From NCBI GenBank assembly GCA_035610365.1, contig CM069432.1:13764001-13828000 (forward strand): a stretch of 64,000 bases of DNA, given 5' to 3'. Source of the stretch: Aquatica leii. Its lineage: Eukaryota; Arthropoda; Insecta; Coleoptera; Lampyridae. How positions within the stretch are numbered: position 1 is the first letter of the stretch; the number at the start of each line of letters is the position of its first letter. A program made the position numbers and the translations under genes. Below, piece after piece: positions 1-11,792 of this stretch. The notes under the pieces are model-generated. The model saw only the letters and a program-made list of their open reading frames with translations, was not told the DNA's origin and made no database searches.

Positions 1-419
1 CGCCTAAAACTGTCTCCAGATGTCTTTCATGTTCCAGTGAATCCTCACTAAAAATAATGATATCATCGATGTAATGACTACAAAAATCCTCGTACTTGTC
101 GAAGATTTGCTGCATAGTTCTAATAAGAGCCGCATTTGATGTTGGTAGACCAAACGAAACCACACAGAACTGGTAAATATTTCCGTCAATACTAAATCCT
201 GCATATGCCCTGGAATTAACCTCTAAAGGAATTAACCAAAAGGAGTTACACAAATCTAACTTTGAAAAAAAAACGCTTATTTCCCAATAGACTCAAAATG
301 CTTTCAATCTTTTGTGGTGTTTCATATTGTGGTACTGTCTTTTTATTAATCTCTCTTGCATCTCGACACATCCTTATATTGCCATTTTTTTTCACAATGA
401 CTATCGGATTTATAAACCT
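1..419 (-). pseudogene. Ty3/gypsy reverse transcriptase, C-terminal part (element G1)
   Basis: Minus-strand pol fragment that runs off the left edge of the window. Reading leftwards it gives the RT signatures INPIVIVKKNGNIRMCRD, then LDLCNSFWLIPLE, SFGLPTSNAALIR and the catalytic box YIDDIIIFSED near 45-75. These are the ordered RT motifs of Ty3/gypsy polymerases, which copy the element RNA into DNA in cytoplasmic particles. The catalytic aspartates are present, but a frameshift lies in the homopolymer near 265-272, so the gene is broken. Its N-terminal RT half lies at 2195-2340, separated by the insertion at 420-2194. RNase H and integrase would lie left of the window. The assignment to LTR-retrotransposon RT is firm; the lineage is not determined. 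Confidence 0.85.
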
Positions 420-2194
420 TGTTACATGCAAAAGATGGAACTATGTCACTGCCTGAAATAAGGTAACACAAATGATGTGTGCCGCTGCTCAGTGGAGACG
501 GGGTGGGTTATATTTAAAAGTTTCGTGATTGATTTGGATAACTTGACGAAAAACACAAAATCGAAAAGTAATAATGTCGAAATTAAAGGGCGCCAGGAAG
601 GAGTAAAGCTTAATGGACTTCTGACCCTTGCCAACCACAAGTCCGCTCCTGAAGGATACACTCTAAACGGACTTACCTTGTTCATGTGTATCTCACTAAA
701 ATCTGTAATAAATTAATAAAGTTACACACGCGGAGGCCGACGGAATTAAAAGCTCTTTACATTTAACAATTTAACATTTATTTGAACACACAAAACAAAA
801 AAATTAATGAATTAAAATAAAAAAAAATAAAATAAAGGTATTGAAATTAACAAAATTAACCACACAAAACAAAAACAAAGAACGTAAAATGAATGTTTGA
901 ATAAATACACAATACAAAAAAAATATTGGTAAACCTTAATTATCAAAACAAAACAAAAATCACGGCCGTGTGCGCGTCGAAATTAATTAATTAATTATAA
1001 AATCAAATACACTTAATTAACTTAAAAATAATATAAAACGTGAATCGAGAAATTATCCGGTCCCGTTTAACAAATCTTTAACTCGGGATTCTGTCACAGT
1101 TCCGATAAATACGGACAATAATTAGTTCATTAACGTTAAATCAATTCGAGACACTTAAACTTTTCATTTGAAATTCAAAGCTTTTAACACTCAATCACGT
1201 AAATTATAACTTCACGATTAAATATATGGTGCAAAATAAATACCTTGGATTTGTCGTAACTTCAGGAAAGAACCGGTGGTTGGTTCTAGGTAACCAGTTG
1301 TCTACAGGTAGAAAAACGTTGAAAGGTACCCCAAACAATTGCAATGACGGCGGAAGATTTTTCTTCTTAACACTTAAATAAAATCCGCACAAATGCGAAG
1401 ACTGAATTTAGCACAACCCCTCAATTGCATATCCAACTTGAAACGAAATTTGAAAAATCAAACTTTTCCACCACTACACTTAATTTTCACGGTTCCATCT
1501 AACTTTCGCGGTATTACATCACGATAGGGTAAAAATACCCTAACCACTCAACTACATCACGGTACCCGGTATTTCTTAATTGCCACCGAAACAATCCTCC
1601 CCAAAATCAAAATTTTACTCCTTTTAACACCTCGTAATCCCACTTAATTCAACGAACTTGCGTCGTAAAATCTTTGTAAAAGATGCAACACTAAACAACG
1701 TAAATTAACAAAGATGAAAAATATAATGGCCAAGTGCGTCTTGTCACGTAGGCCTTCGAAAGAAAGAAAATGTTCTCACAGAAAACGCTTACTTCGCTAA
1801 ATTATCAGGTGGTTCGCAATCGCGTTCGTAAAAGAACTCAACATAAACAAAAATATAGATACCAAGAAAAATTGATCAAATTACATTCCAAAAGGAAGTC
1901 GTAAATTATATAGAGTTGTTTTTCTAATGAGATAACCAGAAGTAAAAACACTAAATCAAAACCAAAACCACGGAACTTTATGCATTCAAAAAAATACCAG
2001 TAATAATTGCGAAATAACTATGAAATACAAATACACTTAAATCAAACGTAATAAAATAACGAGTAGAACGCTTTCGATGCTAACATCGAACTAATCAATC
2101 GAAATAAAAATAGAAAACCGCAAATTCAGCCAGATGAATCTAATTACGGGGTCTTACATAAAAGATTCACTGCTAAAATCCAACGCAGGTTACA
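420..2194. mobile_element. Solo-LTR-like insertion inside the G1 reverse transcriptase, TSD ACCT
   Basis: The RT reading frame of G1 stops at 419 and resumes at 2195. The inserted 1,775 bp starts TGTTACATGC and ends GCAGGTTACA, so it has TG...CA ends and a short imperfect inverted terminal repeat. ACCT is repeated on both sides (416-419 and 2195-2198). This is the pattern of an LTR retrotransposon integration reduced to one LTR. A TATA-like TTATATTTAAAAG near 508 and an AATAAA-like signal near 708-718 suit LTR transcription on the plus strand. No long ORF or second LTR is seen inside. It does not align by eye with the LTR family at 23999 and 44833, apart from a short AAGGGCGCCAG motif. It could alternatively be a small non-autonomous LTR element. 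Confidence 0.65.
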
Positions 2195-2645
2195 ACCTCG
2201 TCTTTGCTCTTTCTATAATTGCTATATTTAACATGGAATCAATTTCCTCTTTCACTTTCTTCTTATATTTAAAAGGCACAGGATACGAACAACAGTTAAA
2301 TGCTATATTATCATTTATTTTAAGTCTATCCTCATAATGAATTGCTAATCTTTGGTCTTTATTAACCAATTTTAATTGTTCACTTAAAGATCCTTTAATT
2401 TTGTCACATTATTCATAACTGCATTGCTCTTGTCTCTCTTGGTTAATATTATTTATATTTAACCACTCATTTCCATTTGTACTATATTTCGTTTTTTCTC
2501 TTTCTTCCGTCCTCAAAGGTTCTTCATGACTTTTCTATTTTGAAGTGTTTCTTTTTAAATCAATCACCATTCTATGCCTGCTTAAAATGTTCATACCTAA
2601 TAATACGTCAAAACTCATGTCTGGCACTATAAAAAATTCTCATTT
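2195..2645 (-). pseudogene. G1 pol: end of aspartic protease and start of reverse transcriptase
   Basis: A minus-strand reading, from right to left, gives the protease C-terminal signature FIVPDMSFDVLLGMNILS near 2585-2630, where the LLGMN segment matches the I/L-L-G conserved turn of retroviral-type aspartic proteases. It then runs through a charged linker into the RT start, with HYEDRLKI near 2315-2338, SYPVPFKYKKKVKEEID and MLNIAIIERAKTRL, matching the PYRVP...EEI...GIIE region of Ty3/gypsy RT. At least three in-frame stops are present, at the head of the protease piece, in the linker and near the protease end, so it is a pseudogene. The frame is cut at 2195 by the solo-LTR-like insertion; the RT continues at 1-419. 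Confidence 0.8.
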
Positions 2646-3571
2646 TAAATTTAAGATATTTAAGGTTAACCTCAGTTTCTGATTGAACGATGACAATGAC
2701 AGTAATAATTCTATTTCAATTAATGAAATGCTGTAATAACCTTTAGTAGCAAAAGTTAAAGTGAAATAATTGTATTATTTGTATTCATGTCTATTATAAT
2801 AAAATCCTTTTGTTTAAACTTTATCTAATTTTAAATTTAAGATATTTAAGGTTAACCTCAGTTTCTTATTGTAACTATCGGTCAATGTATATGATTTCAT
2901 TAAAATAGTATTTATTAATTAATACGACTGCTAATTTAATGAACATCAATTAATTGGCATAGAGTATAAATTCTGAAATATGTTATTAATTTTTGTAAAT
3001 CAATTAACTAATTTTTGTAGATTCAATTTCATATTTCAGTTACCATAAGCCATTAATTATTAAATTTAAGATATTTAAGGTTAACCTCAATTTCTGATTG
3101 AACGATGACAATGATAGTAATAATTCTATTTCAATTAATGAAATGCTGTAATAATCTTAGTAGCAAAAAGTTAAAGTGAAACACGGTTGGTTCAGACGAA
3201 GAGTACTTTCAGTTTCTCCAACGCAGTAGGGATAGCATGTCGCTTATTTCGTTACGCGTCACATTTTTAATTAATACGACTGCTAATTTAATGAACATCA
3301 ATTAATTGGCATAGAGTATAAATTCTGAAATATGTTATTAATTTTTGTAAATCAATTAACTAATTTTTGTAGATTCAATTTCATATTTCAGTTACCATAA
3401 GCCATTAATTACAAAAATATATAATAACGAAGACAATGATAGTAATAATTCTATTACAATTAATGAAATGCTGTAATAATCTTAGTAGCAAAAAGTTAAA
3501 GTGAAATAATTGTATTATTTGTATTCATGTCTATGATAATAAAATCCTTTTGTTTAAACTTTATCTAATTT
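2646..3571. repeat. Rearranged internal duplications of the G1 protease region
   Basis: Two segment types alternate. Type A (2646-2829, 3061-3183 and 3431-3571) contains GATTGAACGATGACAATG or its truncated form and AATGAAATGCTGTAATAA. Type B (2831-3060 and about 3260-3412) contains CATCAATTAATTGGCATAG. The junction motif TAAATTTAAGATATTTAAGG occurs at 2646, 2831 and 3061. Read on the minus strand, type A and the start of type B each give protease-like peptide ending RLTLNILNLK, directly upstream of the LLGMN piece. The copies are therefore duplicated pieces of the element itself rather than foreign DNA. A unique 80-bp block at about 3184-3265 interrupts the third A copy. Confidence 0.7.
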
Positions 3572-3830
3572 AACTTTATTTAACCAATTTCTGAAAAGTT
3601 GCATGTAGATCATTTTGCGAAAAATAAGGCCATAAAGAAGTTTCACTTCTTACATGTGTACACTAGTACACGCCCTAATTTTATAGGCTCCACATCTCTA
3701 TGCAAACTCTTCCATTGTTTCTTTACCTAGTTATCATTTATAATCGAAAATTCTGCCCCCGTGTCAATCAATGCATTTACTGTTAGACTACTATGAATTC
3801 TAATATTTATCTATTAAAATTTCATTATTC
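3572..3830 (-). pseudogene. G1 aspartic protease, N-terminal part with DTGA active site
   Basis: On the minus strand the sequence near 3735-3790 reads VNALIDTGAEFSIINDN. DTGA is the catalytic aspartate motif of retropepsins, which cut the Gag-Pol polyprotein of LTR retrotransposons. Downstream it continues KKQWKSLHRDVEPIKLGRV with stop codons after INDN and before NFFMA. The protease C-terminal half is displaced to 2585-2645 by the duplicated block. The gag pseudogene lies directly upstream on the same strand, as expected for a gag-pro-pol order. Confidence 0.75.
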
Positions 3831-5379
3831 TTTTTATATCTTTCGGTATCCTGATTGGTAAACTCCAAAAACTCCCGTGGATGAGCATAAGCGCTACCAA
3901 TCACAATACCACTGTCTAAAAATCCTTTTTATGGATTTCGACTATTGTTTCGATTTTATCTTGCACTTTAATCTCCTCCCGTATTACATTAATACGTCCA
4001 TCTTCTTCTCTTCTCTCTCTCCGAAGTTCTCTGTAGTTTCTATCTTTTTCCATCCAATTTCTCCTATCCTCATAACGTCCTCGTTGATTATTACTCTTCG
4101 AATAATTTTGGTTATTCCGTCCATTCCTCCTATACGTTCCATCGTAGTATTGTTGATTGCTGTTGTTAATACTTTTAGTTCTGTTTCTGCTTAGTGCCTG
4201 TAGCAACTGATTAAAGGAATCTATATCGTCTAGGATGATCTTATTTTGCACTTCCACTTCAAATTGATCTTGAAGGATGTTAATAATGCTTCTCTCGTCC
4301 AGGAGTTCCTCTAAGTGCTTAAAGAAAAAAAATATTTAGTGCGTACTCTTCCCTTGATCCATTTCTGCGTTCATACTTAGTTCCGTACATTTCAACTTTC
4401 ATTTCTGCTCTCTCCTTAGTTCCCCAATAATTAAAAAAATCTTTGTTTAAATTCTTCAAAGTTTCCATATTCTTCTTTCTTTGTTCTGTACCAAATTTCC
4501 GTCTCTCCTTTTTTCAACTCTTCATCATACTGTTTTCCTATTTGCTTACTTACTTTATTTAAATACAGCTTTAACTCCGTTATGTATACTCTTGGATTAT
4601 CTTTCTTACTTAAACAAAATTTTGGTGCTTCTTTTTCTGAATTCCCGTGATTTCTCATGTAACTGTTTAGCACTCCATGACACCCTTCAAATCTACTTTT
4701 GCTTTGCAAATTCTTCAAATCTTGTGGGTTTTCTTCTTTTACGTTCATTATCTCTTTTTCCTTTTCCTTTTTACTTTCTTTTATTAATGTATGTAAATTG
4801 TCAACTCTATTTCCTTGATTTTTTACAACATCTTTGATCTTCTTTATTTCTATGTGATTATATGCAATTTGTTCTCCGATCTCTAGCATTCTTTGATCCA
4901 CCTTTCCATATTAATTTATCTATCTTCTTTCCGTCTTCTCCCATCTTTGGTCCACTTCTTCTCTGACTTTTTCTTGCTTACTTTGCCACTCGTGTTCCCA
5001 TCTCTTTTCCAATTCTTTGATTATCTCTGCATTTTCTTTTCTTCTAATTTTCTTTCTATAATTTTTTTTATTCTTTGATTATTTTCTTCTAATTTCTCAT
5101 CTATCTTTTGTATCGTCTCTTCCATTTTTTCTTCTAACCTTTCATTTATTCTTTGCATATTTTCTATAAGTCCTTACTTTCATGTATAAATTTCATTAGT
5201 ATTTGAAATTGTTCATTCTCCATATTGCATTTTTTTTCTCTCCCATTACTTGTACCGACAATTTTGATTTTTTTTCTACATTTATCTCCACACTCATTTC
5301 AAGTTCATTTTTCTATCAATTTTTCTTCTTGAGCTTCTTCTCGTCCTTGTTCTTTTAACTTCCTTACATTATTATCCAT
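3831..5379 (-). pseudogene. G1 gag-like region (coiled-coil and basic domains)
   Basis: A series of minus-strand frames starts at the ATG ending at 5379 (MDNNVRKLKEQGREEAQ) and includes readable blocks at 4431-4901 and 3916-4257. The 4431-4901 block is Lys/Glu-rich and probably coiled coil (MDQRMLEIGEQIAYNHIEIK), followed by a capsid-like stretch ending IWYRTKKEEYGNFEEFKQRFF. The 3916-4257 block is Asn/Arg-rich (RRNGRNNQNYSKSNNQRGR), a nucleic-acid-binding composition found in nucleocapsid regions that lack zinc knuckles. I see no CCHC knuckle. Position directly upstream of the DTGA protease on the same strand is the main reason for calling it gag. Frameshifts and stops separate the blocks. 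Individual domain boundaries are not certain. Confidence 0.65.
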
Positions 5380-7434
5380 TTTCCTATATTCAAACAAAAA
5401 ACACGAAAAAAAACACGAAAAAAAATACAAAGCCTGTCTAAATAAACAGAAATTATTTAAATCTCCCGCTAAATCTATCTTTTCATCAACATTTTTTTTA
5501 CTGTTAATTACTTAACTCCTACAGGTTAATGCATAAACGATACCTTAGCTATCACATACTGAATATTCGTACAACTTTTCTTATACACCCCTACAAATTA
5601 TTAAATGTTTATATTCATTATCTAAAATGCACGCACTATAGTTTTGTCTTTAGTTCCAGTACACCATCTTATCATCACAAAACTGTCCTCCTGCTTCAAA
5701 CACATGTGAATCGTTGCACTTCCAATCGTTTCTTTATGTAGATGTGATTGATTTATTTATTGGATTATCTATCTCCATTAATTACCATTAGACCACACTT
5801 CAATTAATTAAAATTCTTGTTATGATTGGTAATTCCATTATCACGATTCAACAATCTCCCGCTAAGCCTTCCTTTACACCAACTATCTTCCTTTTTTACC
5901 CGAAAGATGATCTCGTGACATTTACACGTTTCTTCTCTATCAGAAGCATAAATTTTCTGTCGTCTGTTCCGCCTATCCACAACGCACTTTTCCCTTCCCG
6001 ATGAACTTAAACTTACAAGCTACAACCCTTACTCTAAACAACTTTGGAAACCTATTATGGTCCCCTTCAATAAATAAAGTTTTCAAACTACAAAATCATC
6101 AAACACATTAATAAAATTTTAGGTAAAAATTTTTTTTTCTTTTCATGCTTATCGCTATATTGTAATTATTTTTTTAAATAATAAAGACAATAAACTAAAG
6201 AAACAACTCCCAAAGTCTATGCCGGCTGAGTCTTTGATATGATTACCATATCTGTAATCTTAAGAAATAAAGTACGCAAAGAAATTTATTAATTTACTCC
6301 TTTTTAATAGGCAACTCATAATGCATATATCTGTATCATAACATAATTTGCAGCACATTGAAGTAATTTGTTGTTTGTTGTTGTTATGTTGTTAGTAATA
6401 ACGCGTCACATTTTTCGTATTTCGACAAAATTTTTCTACTGCACTGGCAAGAGCACGCTGCTGACAATACGATTTAGCTTTAGGTTATGATACACTTCTC
6501 AACCTTGGTGTATAATATGTTATTTACGTAAAACGCTTTAATGCTATTGCTTAACGCTAACAAAACGTGATCCTGTACCTGAAAAAATATTTTTTCAGTT
6601 TTGTATTAAATTAATTTGTTTTTAATGAAATAAACAATTTAGTATTTATATCTTACACAAAATTAATATTTACTATATACAAAAATGCTTTTATTTTTGT
6701 GGTTTACTATTCTATAACGTAAGATTTAATAAAACGTTTTTATTAAATTGGTAAAATTTAGATGTACTAATTCACTACGTTTATGTTTATTAAAAACAAC
6801 AGGAAGTTTGTAAACTAGCAATAATGTAGATAATAAGTTTTATATAAACTATATAATTTATTGTAAATTAAATACCGTCAACCTTTATCGACATTAGGTA
6901 TTACACTTCGTGGAAAATTAATGTTCATAATTAAGCTTGTAATACATTTACAAGGTATTCTCGTCACAACAATGAAACATACTTCATCACCATGTGTTTA
7001 CCTAATCTAAACGTAATTTTGGCTTTGTAATTTAACACTATACAAGTATAATGTATTTAACGTTATACAAATTATTTTAATGTGGTCTACTTTCTACCGC
7101 AAAGCTTCCGAAAACGTATTTTAATGAAATATTAACTACGGGCGGTAACGAAAAATAATATTTTTCTACTCTTACTAGTATTATATTATATTACCTACTA
7201 TTTGGTTGTTAAGTAGGTAGATCATAACAGATACAGACACGTAACGACTAGGACGTAATAAAAAACAATCACATATATCGCAAATCTTGCAACTATCGGA
7301 AGGTGTTGAAAACAAACACAATATTACCTACGTAATATAATGAACAAGGTTTATTACAATTTTTAAAAATTAGAATGCATACATAAATAATAAAAAGATT
7401 AAAAAACAGAAATAACTAGTATTCTAGGTGCATA
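5380..7434. other. No gene recognised; possible leader/LTR remains of G1
   Basis: AT-rich DNA without a supported reading frame. On the minus strand it lies upstream of gag, so a leader and 5' LTR of G1 might be expected here, but I found no matching LTR pair or primer-binding site. The 13-base motif AATCTCCCGCTAA occurs at about 5459 and 5850, and ACGCGTCACATTTTT at 6400 is shared with 3255. Everything else looks unstructured. Confidence 0.4.
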
Positions 7435-8040
7435 TTAAACGAGAATAGAGTCGTTTGATAATTCACCAATTGTTTGTATTAAACATTTCTCCATGAAATG
7501 GCTGAGATTTGTTTCCCATAACCTCTTCATTGCTGGAGGATGATAACTCAGCAACACCAATGACATATGGAGAATTTTTTGTGATAACAAATGATGAGCG
7601 AGACTGCTTATTGTCAAAAAGTGTTGCGTGATGATAAAACGTAGTTTCCAGGAAAATATCTAAGGAGAAACCCAATCGCGATATCTTAAATCCATGCACT
7701 TGAACAAACATCATAGGATGTAAATGGAGCGGCCTCATAATTAGTATTAAAAACTTAAATCCAAACACTTCCGGCTGTTGTTTCCCATTTATAGTTTTAG
7801 TAGTATGTAATAGTTTAGTGCGAATTGATTGCAAACTGGAGGGTATATCTTAAATAGAAATTTTTTTAGAGAAGCACAAAAATGAGTATTTTGGGCTAAT
7901 CTTTTCAAATCGTTAACAAAATGCTCAATAAACTGTCATAAATTCGCGGTTTTCTTCTACCAGTAGTCCATTGTTAGCACCAACATTGAGACGCAATTGT
8001 TTTGGTTGTAAAGCTTTAATGTCGTGAATGGCCGTACTTA
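7435..8040 (-). other. Coding-like patch of unknown origin
   Basis: Two long overlapping minus-strand frames cover 7435-7834, the longer starting MQSIRTKLLHTTKTING and containing VQVHGFKISRLGFSLDIFLE. A further minus-strand stretch at about 7935-8030 reads IHDIKALQPKQLRLNVGANN and NDLKRLAQNTHFCASLKK. Stops and frame changes separate them. The plus strand over the same bases also gives a stretch of plausible peptide, for example MTYGEFFVITNDERDCLLSK at about 7560-7620, so the strand is uncertain. I recognise no family. It may be a decayed transposon or host exon, or chance. Confidence 0.2.
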
Positions 8041-9059
8041 TTTATTTTCTCAAATCTAAGCTTTGTTTAGGCATCAGGTATTAGAAAATATTTGGGTTGT
8101 GTTAGTAACGCTTAGGAGCTTTTTTCCAAGCGATGTACGGTAAGAAACACAACGTAAGCAACAAAATCTGAAAACATCGAACTTTATTTGACACAATATA
8201 TTTTCAAGGCAAAAAATCACCTTCGCAAAGCTCAAATAGTCATATTGCACTCACAAGCATGTTATGCGAGAAAAGTCGAACAAATTGAGCCTCACGTCCA
8301 CTGACTGCCATTTTCTGCTGACTTAGATACGATTAAAAGCATTCGGATAAATATAAATTTAAAACTTTCTCTGAACATAATCAGTTTTAAAGCCAAAGTG
8401 GAATTTTCAGAAATTTTGCCAGACTTTGATTGAATACGGTCGGATTAAATAAACAATTTATTTCGCGTGATCCCTGGCAATTGTTTTACCACACTCTAAT
8501 TAGTTGACGCGCGTTTTGAAAAAAAAAACATAATGATTACTGGACTTTACCAGAGTTTTATAACGGTTCACAATTCAACAGCTTCTAAGACTATGATACG
8601 ATTCGAGCTACGTTGCCACATCCTTTCAGATGTAAAAGTTTCAAAGTGGAGATTTTACATTTGGAAATGTGCATCCACAGTTTAAAAACTGTTTTTTTTC
8701 AACAGTTTGTCGCGTTTGCGATTCCCTCTTATATCCAAAGAAGACTTACAACAGACTGGGCTTGCAATAAAAACATTGCGCGACGTGAAATAATCAACAT
8801 GCATTTTTATTACATTTTCTAGGTGTTCTTAGCGTGATCTTTCGGCGCAAAAGTAAAACTGATCTTATAAGCAACCCGTCAATTGCCAAACACAAAGAAA
8901 ATATTAAATTTGCTCTCTTCGTTTACAACAAAAACACAAACAAAAAACTTTGTTAAACGATGGAATTAAATTTAAATAGTTATTCTCAATTTTCTCGCGT
9001 TAGACAGTATCTCAATTCATCGTTTGTCTTGTACAATAATTAAATAAAAGTTTACAAAC
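8041..9059. other. No gene recognised
   Basis: AT-rich sequence with short frames only. The plus-strand frame at 8613-8822 shows no recognisable motif. The right end approaches the 3' end of the Jockey LINE on the minus strand, whose exact tail and target duplication I could not fix. Confidence 0.4.
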
Positions 9060-9199
9060 GTATATCCAAATAAATTTAACTAATTTTTGACCTTTTAAAA
9101 GAAAAACCTCCGTATGCAACTTTTTTCGTTTTTGCACCGCGTCAGGGTTTTTAAAACCTTCGTTTAAAACTCTCCTCTTTCTTTGTATGCAATTTTGAC

Positions 9200-11789
9200 T
9201 TACACTAGCTCGAAGGGTTTTAGCCTTTTTAGTCTACGAATAAGTTGATTGTTGTCGAGCAGTTGTAGCACTTCGACGTTTTCGTGTTCGTGCAGTCTTG
9301 CTTCATATTTTCTCGCAAACCTTTTAATTTCCGCCCTGACCGTTGGCACTTGTAGGATGTCATCATTTCTGATGTACCAAGGAGCATTAACAATGCTCCG
9401 AAGTACTTTGTTCTCGAAGGTTTGTATAATTTTGACATTAGATTTCTTCGTGCATCCCCAAAGTTGCACGCCGTAAACCCAAACGGGTTTTAGAATCTGT
9501 TTATATAACAGTATCTTATTATGCAGGGATAGCTCGGAGTGTCTTCCAAGTAACCACCACATCTTTTTAAATCTAATGCCAAGTTCTTCGCGTTTTTTCT
9601 TGACGTGTTCTTTCCACCTGAGCTTGGTGTCAAGTGTCATGCCCAGGTATTTCGCTGTGTTAGCGTGTAGAATTGTCTTCTGATTGATCATTATGGGTAA
9701 GTAATCGATTCTTTTATTAGTGAAGTTTATATGAGTAGACTTCGCCTCATTTAGCTTGATCTGCCATTTCTTGGTTCAATTTGTAACGTTGTTGACGGCT
9801 GTTTGCAGTTTGTTTGTCGCTGCTTCTATCTCATTGCTTGTGGCCAGCAATGCAGTGTCATCAGCAAATGTAGCTGTTTTCACTTCATCGCTCATAGGAA
9901 TGTCGCTGGTGTAGAGTAAGTACAAGATTGGCCCAAGTACACTCAATGCCTTTTAATTCTGAGTATTCTTTGCCGTATCTTACTCTGAAGTGACGGTCGG
10001 AGATGTATGATTTGAGAATCTGACTTATTTGTTTGGGTAGATTCTTTTCCAATGTGTATTGTAAACCCTCGTGCCACACTTTGTCAAATGCTTGGGCTAT
10101 GTCTAAAAATATTGCTGAGCAAATTTCTTTTTCTTCTAAGGTTTTTTCAATTACATCCGTAATTCAGTGTACTTGATCGATAGTCGAATGTTTGTTTCGA
10201 AATCCAAATTGATGGTTCGGGATAAGTTGCGTTTCATCAATAATTGGTTGGAGGCGTTTTAGGAGCAGCTTCTCGAACAATTTGGATACTATTGGTAATA
10301 GTGAGATTGGTCGGTATGATGTCTTCTCATTGGGTGGTTTCCCTGGTTTCGGAATCATAATCACTTGTGCTACCTTCTACTGCATCGTAAGTTTCATTAT
10401 GCCCTTCCTTGGTAGTTCTTTAAGCACTTGCGTACTAACCAAATCATAGCCAAGTGCTTTTTTGGCGCTTGGGTTCTTTCGAATCTCCGTGGCAATTTCA
10501 TTCGGGGTTATTAGATCAATAACCCTATTTTTTCAGGTGTCAATCGTGGGTAGCTGTTCGTTGTCATTAGCGAAGTGAGGTTGGAAGGTATTTGCTAAGT
10601 GCTTAGCAAATAATTCCGCCTTTTCATTATCTTTCCTTACCCATTCACCGTTTTATTTGCGGATAGGCGGATTTTGGTTTTGTGGTCGGTTTAACCTCTT
10701 AGTCGCCTTCCACAGGAAGTACTCGGTATCTTTATCATCTGATAAATCTCTTGGAAATTCAGAAAATGTTTCGTTTTTAACGGTACGGATTTCCTGTTTA
10801 AGTTGCTGGCTTAGTCGATTTAGCACTGTTTTGTCTGTAGGTGCTCTGCTTTGTTGCCATTTTTTCCGTGCTTTACGTTTTGCTGATACGAGGTCTCTAA
10901 TTTCCTTTGGGTAGTTAGGCCCAGTTGTTTTCTGTTTAGGCGCTGGAGTATAGTTCCATGCCACTTGTTGTAAGTTAGCAATGAACAGCTCTGCTTCGGC
11001 ATCTAGTTGGTCAGTTGTTTTCAGTTGGACAGTTAATTGGACACGTTCTACTAGCTCTGTTCTGAATGCATCCCAGTCTGTCCTTTTGTTCGTTAGTGAC
11101 GGTGGGTATGATTTATTGATAATCGTTTCACTTAACGTCAAGATAATCGGAGAGTGGTCTGATGACAGGTCGTAATTGTCTTCAATACTGATGTAATTAG
11201 ATGAAAAGTTTTTCAGTATAAAGAAGTCAATTAGATCTGGTATTTTGTTGCCATCTGCTGGTCAATAAGTTGGTTTACCAGTAGACTGACATTTACATTT
11301 AGCTTGCTTGATTGCATCGTATAATTGCTTACCTTTAGTGGTGATGAGTCTCGAACCCCAGAAGGTATGCTTGGCATTAAAGTCGCCTCCAATTATGAAA
11401 TGATCTCCTAATGTTTAGAAGAGTCTGAAGTAATCTTCTTTTTCTAACGCGTATCTAGGTGGACACTATATTGCAACAACGGTAAACTCCTTAGATTTTG
11501 TAAAGACTTTTACAGCTGTTGCTTATATCTCGCAAGTTTCAGATTTAGAATCTTCATAGTGTTTGATATTGTCCTTTATTATTACCGCAGATCCTCCCCT
11601 AGCTGTGTTGTTTGGATGAATGGTGTGGTATAATTTGTAACCTTTTATTTTCAAGTAATTTTCTCTCTTGAAGTGTGTTTCCGAAATTTGACAGATGTCA
11701 ATTTTTTGATTCCAGAGGAATAGTTATAATTCATGGGCGTGTTGTAGAAGCCCATTGGCATTCCAAGCAGTTATTCTATTAGTCGCCAT
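9200..11789 (-). pseudogene. Jockey LINE ORF2: AP endonuclease plus reverse transcriptase
   Basis: The start is taken at the ATG ending at 11789 (MATNRITAWNANGLLQHAHE), the typical Jockey endonuclease opening. The endonuclease then shows ICQISETHFKRENYLKIKGY, ARGGSAVIIK, IIGGDFNAKHTFWGS and SSDHSPIILTLSE, which include the conserved E, D-N and S-D-H active-site positions. The RT follows with PGKPPNEKTSYRPISLLPI near 10300, IFLDIAQAFDKVWHEGL near 10080 and the catalytic FADD at 9857-9868. The C-terminal part reads GIRFKKMWWLLGRHSELS and VYGVQLWGCTKKSNVK, characteristic of Jockey polymerases, and ends at the stop at 9200. In-frame stops occur in the endonuclease (for example after HAHEL) and before TKKWQIK, and there is a frame change near 9940. 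Length is about 860 codons, close to the usual size. Confidence 0.88.
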
Positions 11790-11792
11790 TTT

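Noticed and set aside
420-2194. Grouping this insert with the L1 solo LTR family because all start TGTTACA and contain AAGGGCGCCAG
   Set aside because: Apart from the ends and this short motif the sequences do not align by eye, so common family membership is not supported.
3877-5078. Plus-strand frames rich in Leu, Phe and Ser that look like membrane proteins
   Set aside because: They are complements of the Lys/Glu-rich gag frames of G1; the hydrophobic composition follows from the reversed codons.
8613-8822. 69-codon plus-strand frame
   Set aside because: No motif, no splice context and no similarity to anything recognised; length is within chance for this region.
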